A stretch of 64,000 bases of DNA from Starkeya sp. ORNL1 (GTDB taxonomy: Bacteria > Pseudomonadota > Alphaproteobacteria > Rhizobiales > Xanthobacteraceae), in assembly GCF_012971745.1 (NCBI RefSeq), contig NZ_CP048834.1:3844001-3908000 (forward strand). Direction: 5' to 3'. Position numbers and translations under genes: made by a program. The first letter of the stretch is position 1, and each line of letters begins with the position of its first letter. Positions 29,745 through 41,518 of the stretch are shown in pieces. The notes beneath the pieces are model-generated. The model did no database searches. It was not told where the DNA came from and worked only from the letters and a program-made list of their open reading frames with translations.

Positions 29745-30611
29745 TCAGAACTCGACGTCGAGCTCCTCCAGCTCGTCCGGCTCGACCTTCGCCGCCGCGC
29801 TCCATTCCATGATCGCCGGATGCGACAGCACCAGCTTGCAATAGGCCTTGGTCGCCGGGTCGAGCTTCACGTCATAGGTGGTGAAGCGCGAGCAGACCGG
29901 AGCGTACATCGCGTCCGCCATCGACATGGCGCCGAACAGGTAGGGCCCGCCATAGGTCTTCAGGCATTGGCGCCAGATGGCGAGGATGCGGTCGATGTCG
30001 GCCTGCGCCCCGGTCCACACCTTGAAGCCGGGGTGCTGGGCCTTGATGTTCATCGGCAACGCCGAGCGCAGATTGGCGAAGCCGGAATGCATCTCGCCGC
30101 AAATGGAGCGGCAATGGGCACGTGCTGCCTTGTCCTTGGGCAGCAGCCCGGCCTCCGGTGCCAGCTCGTGCAGGTACTCGGCGATCGCCAGCGTGTCCCA
30201 GATGCGCATCCCCTCATGTTCCAGGCAGGGCACCAGGAAGGACGAGGATTGCAGCAGCAGCTCGGCGCGGATCGAGGGATCGTCGGCGGAAAGCTGCTTC
30301 TCGGCGAAGTCGAGGCCGGCCATGCGGCACAGCAGCCAGCCGCGCAGCGACCACGAGGAATAGTTCTTGCTACTCAGGGTGAGCGTCGCCTTCGGCGGAG
30401 CGGCCGGGGCCTTTGCCGGCTTAGACGCAGCGGATCTGGGCGCAGCGGGTTTTGTGGGAGCGGCAGTTTTGACAGCCTTCGTCGCAAGAGCTTTCGCTGC
30501 GGGCGCTTTCGGCGGAGGTGCCTTGGCTGACGAGTTCGCATCGGATTTCGTCCCCGCTCCGGACGCCGGCCTGGATGATGCCGGCTTGGATTTCGAGCTC
30601 GGGGCACGCAT
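29745..30611 (-). CDS. Glutathione S-transferase-fold protein with Lys/Ala/Pro-rich N-terminus
   Basis: The 288-residue protein joins an about 75-residue Lys/Ala/Pro-rich tail (repeated AKAP/AAPxK units, residues about 5-75) to a GST-like domain. The GST part has LTLSSKNYSSWSLRGWLLCRMAGLDF, SSSFLVPCLEHEG and the SxAIAEYL-type turn. The tail resembles histone-like KPAA tails such as those of PhaF and AlgP that bind nucleic acid, which is unusual on a GST. The ATG at 30611 starts the tail. It is divergent from phaZ with a 234-base gap. Function is not assignable beyond the fold. Confidence 0.75.
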   Translation of the reverse strand: MRAPSSKSKPASSRPASGAGTKSDANSSAKAPPPKAPAAKALATKAVKTAAPTKPAAPRSAASKPAKAPAAPPKATLTLSSKNYSSWSLRGWLLCRMAGLDFAEKQLSADDPSIRAELLLQSSSFLVPCLEHEGMRIWDTLAIAEYLHELAPEAGLLPKDKAARAHCRSICGEMHSGFANLRSALPMNIKAQHPGFKVWTGAQADIDRILAIWRQCLKTYGGPYLFGAMSMADAMYAPVCSRFTTYDVKLDPATKAYCKLVLSHPAIMEWSAAAKVEPDELEELDVEF

Positions 30612-30845
30612 GGTCGGGGATTCCTGTTCGCGAAGGCGGGATGTGGGCGAGCTCTGTGCAATCACAGTTCGTGCCACCTGTCGTGACAGTCGGCATCGCA
30701 TCGCCGGTCCCCGACCAAAAAAGACTTTGTGCGCCGCGCCTTGGTGTTATCGCGCAAACAATGGAAATGCATTAAGTTCGATTTTCACGGTATCCGCTTC
30801 CCGGTCGCTCCTGGCCGCTCGCCATACCCTGACGGGCGACATCAC

Positions 30846-32066
30846 ATGATCTATGCCGCCTACCAGGCGCAGGCCGACCTGATGGATCCGGTGCGCCAGA
30901 TGGCGCGCATGTCGCGGCGCATGATGGATATCGGGTTCAACGGCTTCGGCGACACGCCTTTCCTGCGCAACATCGCCGCCGGCCTCGAAATGGTGGAGCG
31001 CGCCGGCCTCAGCCACGTCCGGCCGGCCTTCGCCATCGATGCGGTCGAGGTCGGCAACCGGCTGGTGGACGTTGTCGAGGAAGTCAGCCTCAAGGCCACG
31101 TTCGGCTCGCTGCTGCACTTCCGGAAGGATGTCGACCAGCCGCAGCCGCGCGTGCTGGTGGTGGCGCCGCTCTCTGGCCATTTCGCGACGCTGCTGCACG
31201 GCACGGTGAGGACGCTGCTGCCGGATCACGACGTCTACATCACCGACTGGCACAATGCCCGCGACGTGCCACTTTCCAGCGGGCCGTTCGGCTTCGACGA
31301 TTATGTCGCGCACATCATCCAGTTCCTGGAGGCCATCGGCGAAGGCGCCCATGTGCTCGCGGTGTGCCAGCCCTGCGTGCAGGTGCTCGCCGCCGCCGCG
31401 GTGATGGCACGGGACGACAATCCGGCCCAGCCGCACAGCATGACGCTGATGGCGGGCCCGGTGGACACCCGCATCAATCCGACCACGGTCAACGAGTTCG
31501 CCACCTCGAAGCCGCTCGACTGGTTCGAGCGCAACCTGATCTCGACCGTGCCGGCCGGTTTCGCCGGCGCCGGGCGGCGGGTCTATCCCGGCTTCGTGCA
31601 GGTCGCCGCCTTCATGGGCATGAATCTCGAACGGCACATGAAGGCGCATGTCGAATTGTTCGAGAACCTCGCCTCCGGCGAGACCGCTAAGGCGCAGACC
31701 TCGAAGACCTTCTACGACGAATATTTCGCGGTGCTGGACCTCGCCGCCGAATTCTACCTTGAGACCATCCGCATCGTGTTCCAGGAACACGACCTGCCGC
31801 GCGGGGTACTGACCTATCGCGGCGATACGCTGGATTTCCGCGCCATCCGCCGCACCGCCCTGCTCACCGTGGAAGGCGAGCGCGACGACATCTGCGCGGT
31901 CGGCCAGACGGTGGCGGCGCAGGACATCTGTTCCGGCCTGCGCCCGCACCGCAAGCGCCACCACATGCAGGCCGGCGTCGGTCATTACGGCGTGTTCAGC
32001 GGCAGGCGCTGGCAATCCCAAGTCTATCCGCTGGTGCGCAGCCATATTCTCATGGCGAGCGACTGA
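30846..32066 (+). CDS. phaZ: Intracellular polyhydroxyalkanoate (PHB) depolymerase
   Basis: The 406-residue cytoplasmic alpha/beta-hydrolase matches the PhaZ family that mobilises stored PHB granules. The nucleophile motif is VCQPCVQVLAAA (Cys about residue 174 rather than Ser), as in i-PHB depolymerases. Other family blocks are VLVVAPLSGHFATLLHGT, YITDWHNARDVP, LTVEGERDDICAVGQT and HHMQAGVGHYGVFSG, which supply the Asp and His of the triad. The ATG at 30846 gives the family start. It is divergent from the KPA-tailed GST gene. Confidence 0.93.
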   Translation: MIYAAYQAQADLMDPVRQMARMSRRMMDIGFNGFGDTPFLRNIAAGLEMVERAGLSHVRPAFAIDAVEVGNRLVDVVEEVSLKATFGSLLHFRKDVDQPQPRVLVVAPLSGHFATLLHGTVRTLLPDHDVYITDWHNARDVPLSSGPFGFDDYVAHIIQFLEAIGEGAHVLAVCQPCVQVLAAAAVMARDDNPAQPHSMTLMAGPVDTRINPTTVNEFATSKPLDWFERNLISTVPAGFAGAGRRVYPGFVQVAAFMGMNLERHMKAHVELFENLASGETAKAQTSKTFYDEYFAVLDLAAEFYLETIRIVFQEHDLPRGVLTYRGDTLDFRAIRRTALLTVEGERDDICAVGQTVAAQDICSGLRPHRKRHHMQAGVGHYGVFSGRRWQSQVYPLVRSHILMASD

Positions 32067-32269
32067 ATTCATCCGGGCGGTACTTGCGTGACCGTGCGTT
32101 GCATCGTAGAAGGCACGCGCCCCCTCGACCCGCGCAGCATTAACGTCACGCGCACGTCACGGTTGACGCGGCACGCTCTCCCCCGCATCGTTCGCTGCTG
32201 GCCGTTATAGCCGTGCCGGTACTTTGTGGACTGTATTTCTACCCTCGAAACCCTAGGAGGTTCCATAGA

Positions 32270-33700
32270 ATGACCGATTGGCCGGTCTACGCCCATATTG
32301 ATGGTCCCATCGTGATGATCGGCTTCGGCTCGATCGGACGCGGCACGCTCCCGCTCATCGAACGGCATTTCACCTTCGACAAGGCGCGCTTCACGGTGAT
32401 CGACCCGGTGGACAAGGATCGGGCGCTGCTCGATGAACGCGGCATCCGCTTCATGCAGCAGTCGGTCACCCGTGAGAACTACCGCGAAATGCTGACCGCG
32501 CTGCTCACCGAGGGCGGCGGGCGCGGCTTCATCGTCAATCTCTCGGTCGACACCTCGTCGGTCGCCATCATGGAACTCGCCCGCGAGCTTGGGGCGCTCT
32601 ATATCGACACCGTCATCGAGCCGTGGCTCGGCTTCTATTTCGACAAGTCGGCCGGCCCCGCCGCGCGCTCCAATTATGCGCTGCGCGAGGGCATGCTCGC
32701 CGCCAAGCGCGCCAATCCGGGCGGCCCGACCGCGATTTCCTGCTGCGGCGCCAATCCGGGCATGGTGTCCTGGTTCGTCAAGCAGGCGCTCATCGACGTC
32801 GCCAAGGATATCGGCCTCGCCTTCGAAGAGCCGACCAGCCGCGAGGGCTGGGCCGCGCTGATGCAGAAGGCCGGCGTGAAGGGCATCCACATCGCCGAAC
32901 GCGACACCCAGCGCGCCCGCGATCCGAAGGCGATGGGCGTGTTCGTCAACACCTGGTCGGTCGAGGGCTTCGTGTCCGAAGGCCTGCAGCCGGCCGAGCT
33001 CGGCTGGGGCACGCACGAGACCTGGATGCCGGAGAATGGCCGCACCCATGACGCCGGCTGCGGCGCCGCGATCTATCTGCTGCAGGCCGGCGCCAACACG
33101 CGCGTGCGCACCTGGTGCCCGACACCGGGCGCGCAGTTCGGCTTCCTGGTGACGCACAATGAGGCGATCTCGATCGCCGACTTTTTCACCGTGCGCGAAG
33201 GCGAGGCGGCGGTCTATCGCCCGACCTGCCACTACGCCTATCACCCCTCGAACGACGCCGTGCTGTCGGTGCACGAGATGTTCGGCGCCGAGGGCCGGAT
33301 GCAGGGTTCCTGGAAAATCCTGACCGAGAAGGAGATCGTCGACGGCAAGGACGAACTCGGCGTGCTGCTCTATGGCCACGCCAAGAACGCCTATTGGTAC
33401 GGCTCGCAGCTCGACATCGTCGAGACCCGCGAACTTGCGCCCTACCAGAATGCCACCGGAATGCAGGTGTCCTCCGCCGTGCTGGCCGGCATGGTGTGGG
33501 CGCTGGAGAATCCGGACGCCGGCATCGTCGAAGCCGACGAGATGGATTTCCGCCGCTGCCTCGACGTGCAGAGGCCCTATCTCGGTCCAATGAAGGGCTA
33601 TTACACCGACTGGACGCCACTCGATAACCGCCCGGGCCTGTTCCCGGAGGATATCGACACCTCCGACCCCTGGCAGTTCCGCAACGTTCTGGTGCGGTGA
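32270..33700 (+). CDS. hss: Homospermidine synthase
   Basis: The 476-residue enzyme makes homospermidine from putrescine (or from spermidine plus putrescine) in an NAD-dependent reaction. It has the Rossmann start IVMIGFGSIGRGTLPL and blocks ISCCGANPGMVSWFVKQAL, GWGTHETWMPENG and YHPSNDAVLSVHEMFG. The length matches bacterial Hss. The ATG at 32270 has a perfect AGGAGG 9 bases upstream. Homospermidine is a common polyamine in rhizobia. It is followed 52 bases later by hemH. Confidence 0.95.
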   Translation: MTDWPVYAHIDGPIVMIGFGSIGRGTLPLIERHFTFDKARFTVIDPVDKDRALLDERGIRFMQQSVTRENYREMLTALLTEGGGRGFIVNLSVDTSSVAIMELARELGALYIDTVIEPWLGFYFDKSAGPAARSNYALREGMLAAKRANPGGPTAISCCGANPGMVSWFVKQALIDVAKDIGLAFEEPTSREGWAALMQKAGVKGIHIAERDTQRARDPKAMGVFVNTWSVEGFVSEGLQPAELGWGTHETWMPENGRTHDAGCGAAIYLLQAGANTRVRTWCPTPGAQFGFLVTHNEAISIADFFTVREGEAAVYRPTCHYAYHPSNDAVLSVHEMFGAEGRMQGSWKILTEKEIVDGKDELGVLLYGHAKNAYWYGSQLDIVETRELAPYQNATGMQVSSAVLAGMVWALENPDAGIVEADEMDFRRCLDVQRPYLGPMKGYYTDWTPLDNRPGLFPEDIDTSDPWQFRNVLVR

Positions 33701-33752
33701 GCGCCGCGAGTAACTGTCGCAAGGTGTAGGCCCGAGCCTGCAAGGAGCCTAT

Positions 33753-34859
33753 ATGCTTGGCCGACAGGTACAGGCTGAGGCTTACATGGACCAGACGACA
33801 ATGCCGCCGCGGACACCGTCCGCGGACGGGCATCTCCCGGCGGGCCACCCGCCGGTTGCTTCCGGCAAGATCGGCGTGCTGATCGTCAATCTCGGCACGC
33901 CGGACGCCACCGACTATTGGTCGATGCGGCGCTTTCTGAAGGAATTCCTCTCCGACCGGCGCGTCATCGAGGTGAATCGCGCGCTGTGGTGGTTCGTCTT
34001 GAACGTCATCATCCTGTCCCGGCGACCGCAGGCCAAGGGCAAGGATTACGACACCATCTGGAACCGCGAGCGCAATGAGGGGCCGCTGCGCACCATTACC
34101 CGCTCGCAATCGGACAAGCTCGCAGCCAGCCTCGGCCCGAAGGACCCCCGCCTCGTCTTCGACTGGGCGATGCGCTACGGCAATCCTTCGATCCCGGCGC
34201 GGCTCGAAGCGCTGCAAAGCCAGGGCTGCGATCGCATCCTGCTGGTGCCGCTCTATCCGCAATATGCCGCCGCGACTTCGGCAACGGTGTGCGACAAGGC
34301 GTTCGACGCGCTGAAGACCATGCGCTGGCAGCCTTTTCTGCGCGTGGCGCCGCATTGGCCCGCCGAGCCCGCCTATATCGAGGCGCTGGCCAACTCGATC
34401 GAACGCGGGCTCTCCGCGCTCGACTGGGAACCGGAGATCGTGCTCGCCTCCTTCCACGGCATACCGAAGGAGTATTTCGACAAGGGCGATCCCTATCACT
34501 GCTATTGCTACCAGACGGTGCGGCTGCTGAACGAGCGGCTCGGCTGGCCGGAAGGACGGCTCAAGCTGACCTTCCAGTCCCGCTTCGGCAAGGCGGAGTG
34601 GCTCCAGCCCTATACCGACAAGACAGTCGAAGCGCTGGCGAAGTCCGGGGTGAAGCGCATGGCGGTGATCACCCCCGGCTTCGTCGCCGATTGCCTGGAG
34701 ACGCTGGAGGAGATCGCCGGCGAGAACGCCGAGATCTTTCACCACAATGGCGGCGAGAAATTCCACTTCATCCCGTGCCTGAACGACACCGCCGACGGCA
34801 TCAAGGTGCTGGAGGCGGTGGTGCGTCGGGAATTGTCGGGATGGGCGGAGTTGGGTTGA
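33753..34859 (+). CDS. hemH: Ferrochelatase
   Basis: The 368-residue enzyme inserts Fe(II) into protoporphyrin IX in the last step of heme synthesis. Motifs are VLIVNLGTPDATDYWSMR, the catalytic-His block SFHGIPKEYFDKGDPYHCYCYQT, FQSRFGKAEWLQPYT and the C-terminal TPGFVADCLETLEEI. The ATG at 33753 has AAGGAG 6 bases upstream; ATG at 33786 is an alternative. The N-terminal 35 residues before the conserved core are not conserved-looking. It follows hss on the same strand. Confidence 0.95.
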   Translation: MLGRQVQAEAYMDQTTMPPRTPSADGHLPAGHPPVASGKIGVLIVNLGTPDATDYWSMRRFLKEFLSDRRVIEVNRALWWFVLNVIILSRRPQAKGKDYDTIWNRERNEGPLRTITRSQSDKLAASLGPKDPRLVFDWAMRYGNPSIPARLEALQSQGCDRILLVPLYPQYAAATSATVCDKAFDALKTMRWQPFLRVAPHWPAEPAYIEALANSIERGLSALDWEPEIVLASFHGIPKEYFDKGDPYHCYCYQTVRLLNERLGWPEGRLKLTFQSRFGKAEWLQPYTDKTVEALAKSGVKRMAVITPGFVADCLETLEEIAGENAEIFHHNGGEKFHFIPCLNDTADGIKVLEAVVRRELSGWAELG

Positions 34860-34876
34860 GGCTACCTTTTGACCGA

Positions 34877-34994
34877 GCCACGTCATCCTGAGGTGCTCGG
34901 CAAAGCCCGAGCCTGGAAGATGCCCACCGGAACGTCGTCTTCTGCTTGAGCATCCTTCGAGGCTCGCGCTGCTCGCGCCTCAGGATGACGTGGC
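34877..34994. repeat. Inverted-repeat intergenic element (17-base arms)
   Basis: GCCACGTCATCCTGAGG at 34877-34893 is the exact reverse complement of 34978-34994. The interior contains GAGGCTCGCGCTGCTCGCGCCTC, itself a hairpin. Elements with the CATCCTTCGAGGCTCGC theme are widespread in Rhizobiales. It lies between the convergent hemH and rpsA genes. Confidence 0.75.
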
Positions 34995-35012
34995 TTTGAG
35001 TACCGACCCCAC

Positions 35013-35047
35013 AAAACAAAACGGCCGGCGCTCGCGCGCCGGCCGTT
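35013..35047 (-). terminator. Rho-independent terminator after rpsA
   Basis: On the minus strand AACGGCCGGCG (35047-35037) pairs with CGCCGGCCGTT (35030-35020). TTTTGTTTTG follows, a classic U-tract, 37 bases after the rpsA stop. It has no U-tract on the plus strand, so it does not obviously serve hemH. Confidence 0.9.
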
Positions 35048-35083
35048 CCGTATCCGATAGAGACTAGAGGATCGCGAGAGCGA

Positions 35084-36793
35084 TCACTCGGCCTTTTCGG
35101 TCGCCTTCTTGAGCGCGGCGCCGAGGATGTCGCCGAGCGAGGCGCCCGAGTCGGACGACCCGAACTGCGCCACGGCTTCCTTCTCCTCGGCGATCTCCAG
35201 CGCCTTGATCGACACCTGGACCTTGCGGGCCTTGCGGTCGAACAAGGTGACGCGGGCGTCGAACTTCTCGCCGACGGCGAAGCGCTCGGGGCGCTGGTCG
35301 CCGCGGTCGCGAGCGAGCTCGGAACGCTTCACGAAGGTCGACATGTCGGTGCCGATGATCTTCACCTCGACGCCGCCGTCCTTCACGTCGGTGACTTCGC
35401 AGGTGACGATCGCGCCCTTCTTCAGCTCGCCGGCATCGGCGAAGGGGTCGCCAGCCAGCTGCTTCACGCCGAGCGAGATGCGCTCCTTCTCGACATCGAC
35501 GTCGAGCACCACCGCCTTGATGATGTCGCCCTTCTTGAACTCGTCGATGACCTGCTCGCCCGGACGGTTCCAGTCGAGGTCGGAGAGATGGACCATGCCG
35601 TCCACATCGCCGTCGAGGCCGAGGAACAGACCGAACTCGGTCTTGTTCTTGACCTCGCCTTCCACGGTGGCGCCCGCCGGATACTTCTCGGCGAAGGCTT
35701 CCCACGGATTCTGCAGGGTCTGCTTGAGGCCCAGCGAGATGCGGCGCTTGACGGGATCCACCTCGAGGATCGCGACCTCAACCTCCTGCGAGGTGGAGAC
35801 GATCTTGCCGGGGTGGACGTTCTTCTTGGTCCAGCTCATCTCGGAGACGTGGATCAGGCCTTCGATGCCCGGCTCCAGTTCCACGAACGCGCCGTAGTCG
35901 GTGATGTTGGTCACGCGGCCCTTGAAGCGGGCATTGACCGGGTACTTGGCCTCGATGCCCTCCCACGGATCGCCGAGCAGCTGCTTCATGCCGAGCGAGA
36001 TGCGGTGGGTCTCGTGGTTGATCTTGATGATCTTGACCTTCACCGTCTGGCCGATGTTCAGCACCTCGGTCGGGTGGTTGACGCGGCGCCAGGCGATGTC
36101 GGTGACGTGCAGCAGGCCGTCAATGCCGCCGAGGTCGACGAACGCACCGTAGTCGGTGATGTTCTTGACGACGCCGTCAATGACCTGACCCTCTTCGAGG
36201 TTCTGCACCAGCTCGTGGCGCTGCTCGGCGCGGGTCTCTTCCAGCACGGTACGGCGGGAAACGACGATGTTGCCGCGGCGGCGATCCATCTTGAGGATCT
36301 GGAACGGCTGCGGATTGTGCATCAGCGGGCCGACGTCGCGGATCGGGCGGATATCGACCTGCGAGCGCGGCAGGAACGCCACGGCGCCGTCGAGATCGAC
36401 GGTGAAGCCGCCCTTCACCTGGTTGAAGATCACGCCGGTGACCTTCTCCTGGGCATTGAACGCCTTTTCGAGGCGGACCCAGCTCTCTTCGCGGCGGGCC
36501 TTGTCGCGCGACAGCACGGCTTCGCCGAGCGCGTTCTCGACACGCTCGAGATAGACTTCGACTTCGTCGCCGACCTTCAGGGCCGAGTCACGGCCGGGGC
36601 CGGAGAATTCACGCAGCGCCACACGACCCTCGGTCTTCAGACCGATATCGATGATGGCGAGGTCCTTCTCGATGGCAACGACGATGCCCTTTACGACGGA
36701 ACCTTCCATCAGCTCGGAATCGCCGAAGCTGGCTTCCAGCATCGCGGCGAAATCATCACGGCTCGGATTGAAGGCGGTTTGAGTTACGGACAT
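35084..36793 (-). CDS. rpsA: Ribosomal protein bS1
   Basis: The 569-residue protein has six S1 repeats, from about residue 25 to 535, each with the GxVxxITxYGAFVxL pattern, for example VVKNITDYGAFVDLGGIDGLLHVTD and RVTNITDYGAFVELEPGIEGLIHVSE. It binds mRNA on the 30S subunit. It is last in the aroA-cmk-CMD-cobF-rpsA direction, separated from cobF by 406 bases, and ends at a strong terminator. No ribosome-binding-site oddity is seen. Confidence 0.97.
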   Translation of the reverse strand: MSVTQTAFNPSRDDFAAMLEASFGDSELMEGSVVKGIVVAIEKDLAIIDIGLKTEGRVALREFSGPGRDSALKVGDEVEVYLERVENALGEAVLSRDKARREESWVRLEKAFNAQEKVTGVIFNQVKGGFTVDLDGAVAFLPRSQVDIRPIRDVGPLMHNPQPFQILKMDRRRGNIVVSRRTVLEETRAEQRHELVQNLEEGQVIDGVVKNITDYGAFVDLGGIDGLLHVTDIAWRRVNHPTEVLNIGQTVKVKIIKINHETHRISLGMKQLLGDPWEGIEAKYPVNARFKGRVTNITDYGAFVELEPGIEGLIHVSEMSWTKKNVHPGKIVSTSQEVEVAILEVDPVKRRISLGLKQTLQNPWEAFAEKYPAGATVEGEVKNKTEFGLFLGLDGDVDGMVHLSDLDWNRPGEQVIDEFKKGDIIKAVVLDVDVEKERISLGVKQLAGDPFADAGELKKGAIVTCEVTDVKDGGVEVKIIGTDMSTFVKRSELARDRGDQRPERFAVGEKFDARVTLFDRKARKVQVSIKALEIAEEKEAVAQFGSSDSGASLGDILGAALKKATEKAE

Positions 36794-37199
36794 TTAAGCT
36801 CCTGGCAGCCAGTGGATTGCGCCGGCACGGGGTTGATGAAATCTCGGAACTCCACGGGCGCCGGGTTCTGGCGTTCCCGGCGCGATCCAGCAAAGCCGGA
36901 CCCGGCGCTGTGGCCGTGTCGATCGAGATGTGCGTCTTAAGCTTGCGGCGGCGCCGGCCTGAACGAAGGCTGCGCTGTCGCGGGTGTCCGGCACCGGATG
37001 ACGGTCACGGGGGGCTGGCCTCCCAGCATCGGAAGCGCGGTCTACCGCACTTCCGGCCCTCCCGATCGGCCGTCACCAGTGAGATGGTGGCCAGAACGAG
37101 CGCTGCAATAGCGCAAGCGCCCGCCCTGAGCAAGCATCCGAGCCGCTTTGCGGGGCCTTGAGGCCGCCGGCGGGTTCAATTGGACGTGCGGGACCTTCC
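36794..37199. other. rpsA upstream region without a gene
   Basis: This 406-base gap between cobF and rpsA holds no reading frame I can support. On the minus strand TTGCTC and CTATTG with a 16-base spacer (near 37100-37135) could form a weak promoter. The length suggests that rpsA has its own promoter and a long leader, which is common for this gene and can include autoregulation. I see no clear hairpin array. Confidence 0.4.
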
Positions 37200-37964
37200 C
37201 TATATGGGAAGCCGCCGGCGCAACAGGTAGGTATCCATGATCCAGCCCTTGCGGAGGCGGGCGGCGCGGCGGTCTTCCAGTATGGCGCCGCCGATCTCCT
37301 GGACCGGCCCGGCGCGCAGCATCTGGTCGGGCGTGCCGAGATAGGCGCCCCAATGGATTTCGAGCTCGCGCTCCAGCACGCTGGCGAGGCCGGTGCCGTC
37401 ATCGAGCAGCACGGCGATGGTGCTGAAATCCTCCGGAAAGCCCTCGGCAAGCCGGCGGCCGGTGGTCACCAGCACCGGCTCGCCAATGGCGTTGAGCGGG
37501 ATGCGGTGCGCGGCGGTCAGCGCGTGGAGCGCCGAGACGCCGGGGATCACCTCGACCTCGAAGGGAACCGTGTCGGCGGCGTGGACCTGATCGAGGATGC
37601 GCAGCGTGCTGTCATAGAGTGAGGGGTCGCCCCAGACCAGGAAGGCGCCGACGCCGTCCTCGCCGAGTTCGTCCGCCATCAGCCGGGCATAGAGCTCGGC
37701 CCGCGCATCGTGCCACTCGGTGACGCCGGCCCTGTAGTCCTGGCGCGCAGCGTCGCGCTTCGGGCTGTCGGCACGCACGATGCGATAGCCCGGCTTCTCG
37801 ATGAACCGCGTGCAGATCTCCTCGCGCAACCGGATCAGGTCCGCGGCCTGCTCGCCCTTGTCGAGGAAGAAGAGTACCTCAGCCCGGTTCAGCGCGGCAA
37901 TCGCCTGGACCGTCATATGGTCCGGATTGCCGGCGCCGATACCGATGACGAGGATGGTCCGCAT
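37200..37964 (-). CDS. cobF: Precorrin-6A synthase (deacetylating) CobF
   Basis: The 254-residue protein is a tetrapyrrole methylase (CbiE/CobF type) that methylates C1 and removes acetate in aerobic cobalamin synthesis. It has the SAM-methylase start ILVIGIGAGNPDHMTVQA, GAFLVWGDPSLYDSTLRIL and the typical VIPGVSALHAL. Its location between a CMD gene and rpsA, away from other cob genes, is unusual. It starts 7 bases before the CMD stop, so it is co-transcribed with that gene. Confidence 0.9.
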   Translation of the reverse strand: MRTILVIGIGAGNPDHMTVQAIAALNRAEVLFFLDKGEQAADLIRLREEICTRFIEKPGYRIVRADSPKRDAARQDYRAGVTEWHDARAELYARLMADELGEDGVGAFLVWGDPSLYDSTLRILDQVHAADTVPFEVEVIPGVSALHALTAAHRIPLNAIGEPVLVTTGRRLAEGFPEDFSTIAVLLDDGTGLASVLERELEIHWGAYLGTPDQMLRAGPVQEIGGAILEDRRAARLRKGWIMDTYLLRRRLPI

Positions 37965-37971
37965 GCCGGGT

Positions 37972-38366
37972 TTACTTCGCGTCCGGCATCAGCCCGCGCG
38001 CGGTGAAGACGCGCTTGGCGATGTAGAGGGCGTCGAGCGCGGCGGGGAAACCGGCATAGAGCGCCATCTGCATGATGACCTCCACCACCTCGTCGCGGCT
38101 CGCCCCGACATTCAGCGCCGAGCCGATATGCACTTCCAGCTCGCGCTCGGCATGGCCGAGCGCGACGAGGCCGGCCACCGTCGCCAGCATTCGCGTGCGC
38201 AGATCGAGGCCGGGACGGGAATAGATATCGCCATAGCCGAACTCGAAGATATAGCGGGCGAAATCCGGGGCGATCTCGGCCATCGCCTCCATCACCTTCT
38301 CGCCGCTCTGGCCGGTGATCTCCTTCAGCCGCGCTTGGCCGCGCGCGAGCCGGTCATCCTCATCGC

Positions 38367-38370
<4 letters not shown>
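37972..38370 (-). CDS. Carboxymuconolactone decarboxylase (AhpD-like) family protein
   Basis: The 132-residue all-helical protein has the CMD-family block VALGHAERELEVHIGSALNVGASRDEVVEVIMQMALYAGFPAALDAL. It lacks the CxxC pair of AhpD peroxidase partners, so it is more like a gamma-carboxymuconolactone decarboxylase or a lyase of unknown substrate. The ATG at 38370 overlaps the cmk stop in ATGA. Translational coupling to cmk and cobF is likely. Confidence 0.82.
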
Positions 38371-40414
<2,044 letters not shown>

Positions 40415-40514
40415 TTAGCGCCGTCACGACGTGCAATTCCGGCCTTGACTCTGCCACAAGCTTAGTTCATCCGGAGCGACCCTTTTTCACAGCCATTTCC
40501 CGAGGTCAAAGCCA

Positions 40515-40928
40515 GTGGCGAAGCCAGAACTTGGCACCAAGCGCATTTGCCCCGTGACGGGCCGCAAATTCTACGATCTGAACAAGGATCCGGTGATTTC
40601 GCCCTATACCGGGCAGATCGTGCCGATCGCAGCGCCGGTCGCCTCCCGCTCCTCGCGCAGCAGCGAAGCCGCCCGCGCCGCCCCGGTCGCAGCGGCTCCC
40701 GATGTCGAGCCGGAGGAGACTGCCGATATCGAACTCGTCTCGCTGGAGGACGCCGACGACGAGGCCGCCAGCAGCACCAAGACCGCGGCGCTGCCGGACG
40801 ACGATATCGATGTCGAGGACGAGGTCGAGAGTGACGACGAGGATACCTTCCTCGAAGAGGATGAGGACGGCGACGACGACGTCACCGACCTGATCGGCGA
40901 CGGCATCGAGGACGACGAAGAGCCGTGA
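40515..40928 (+). CDS. TIGR02300 (FYDLN acid) family protein
   Basis: The 137-residue protein opens with a short conserved core MAKPELGTKRICPVTGRKFYDLNKDPVISPYTG containing the FYDLN motif and single Cys. A long, very acidic, low-complexity tail (about residues 65-137, Asp/Glu-rich) follows. This is the TIGR02300/FYDLN_acid family found in alphaproteobacteria; function is unknown. The GTG at 40515 starts the conserved core. A terminator hairpin follows it. Confidence 0.92.
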   Translation: MAKPELGTKRICPVTGRKFYDLNKDPVISPYTGQIVPIAAPVASRSSRSSEAARAAPVAAAPDVEPEETADIELVSLEDADDEAASSTKTAALPDDDIDVEDEVESDDEDTFLEEDEDGDDDVTDLIGDGIEDDEEP

Positions 40929-40953
40929 GCCTGGAGCCGTGAGCTTTCGCTTT

Positions 40954-40986
40954 TCCCGTCGGGCCATCGCGGCCTGACGGGATTTT
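40954..40986 (+). terminator. Rho-independent terminator after the FYDLN-acid gene
   Basis: TCCCGTC at 40954-40960 pairs with GACGGGA at 40976-40982, with an inner GGCC/GGCC stem. TTTT follows. It lies 26 bases after the stop. Confidence 0.8.
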
Positions 40987-41183
40987 GCCTGCGGCATGGG
41001 GACGGAACCGGGTAACCGGCAAAACGAGACTTCTGGTCAAGACGAGGCTTGCAGTCTTCCGCCCCATGTGCTTTACGACCGTTCCGCTCCGGGGCGATGC
41101 CCCTGAGCGATCAGCCGGACGAAAGTCCCAGGCCGCGACGCGAAACCTCGGTTTCCCTCTCGCGCCGTCCGGCGACCCCCGGT

Positions 41184-41259
<76 letters not shown>

Positions 41260-41518
41260 ATTCATAATCCCAAAGCATCGACACTATTCAGGTTTCGGGC
41301 GCCCCCGAGAGCCCCCCAACGCGCGGCGTGGGCAGGTGGGCTCTCCTATGCGACTAGCCTATTTTTTGGCCTTGAATTTTGATCGGCAGGCTTCTGGCCC
41401 GGCGATGCCCTGGATGCGTTCAGTCTCGCGGTTGATTGTTGAGCAACGAATCGCCAGAGTGAACGTCGTCTGACGATGGGCAACGTGGCACATCGCTTTG
41501 GTTTGGAAGGTATCGTCG

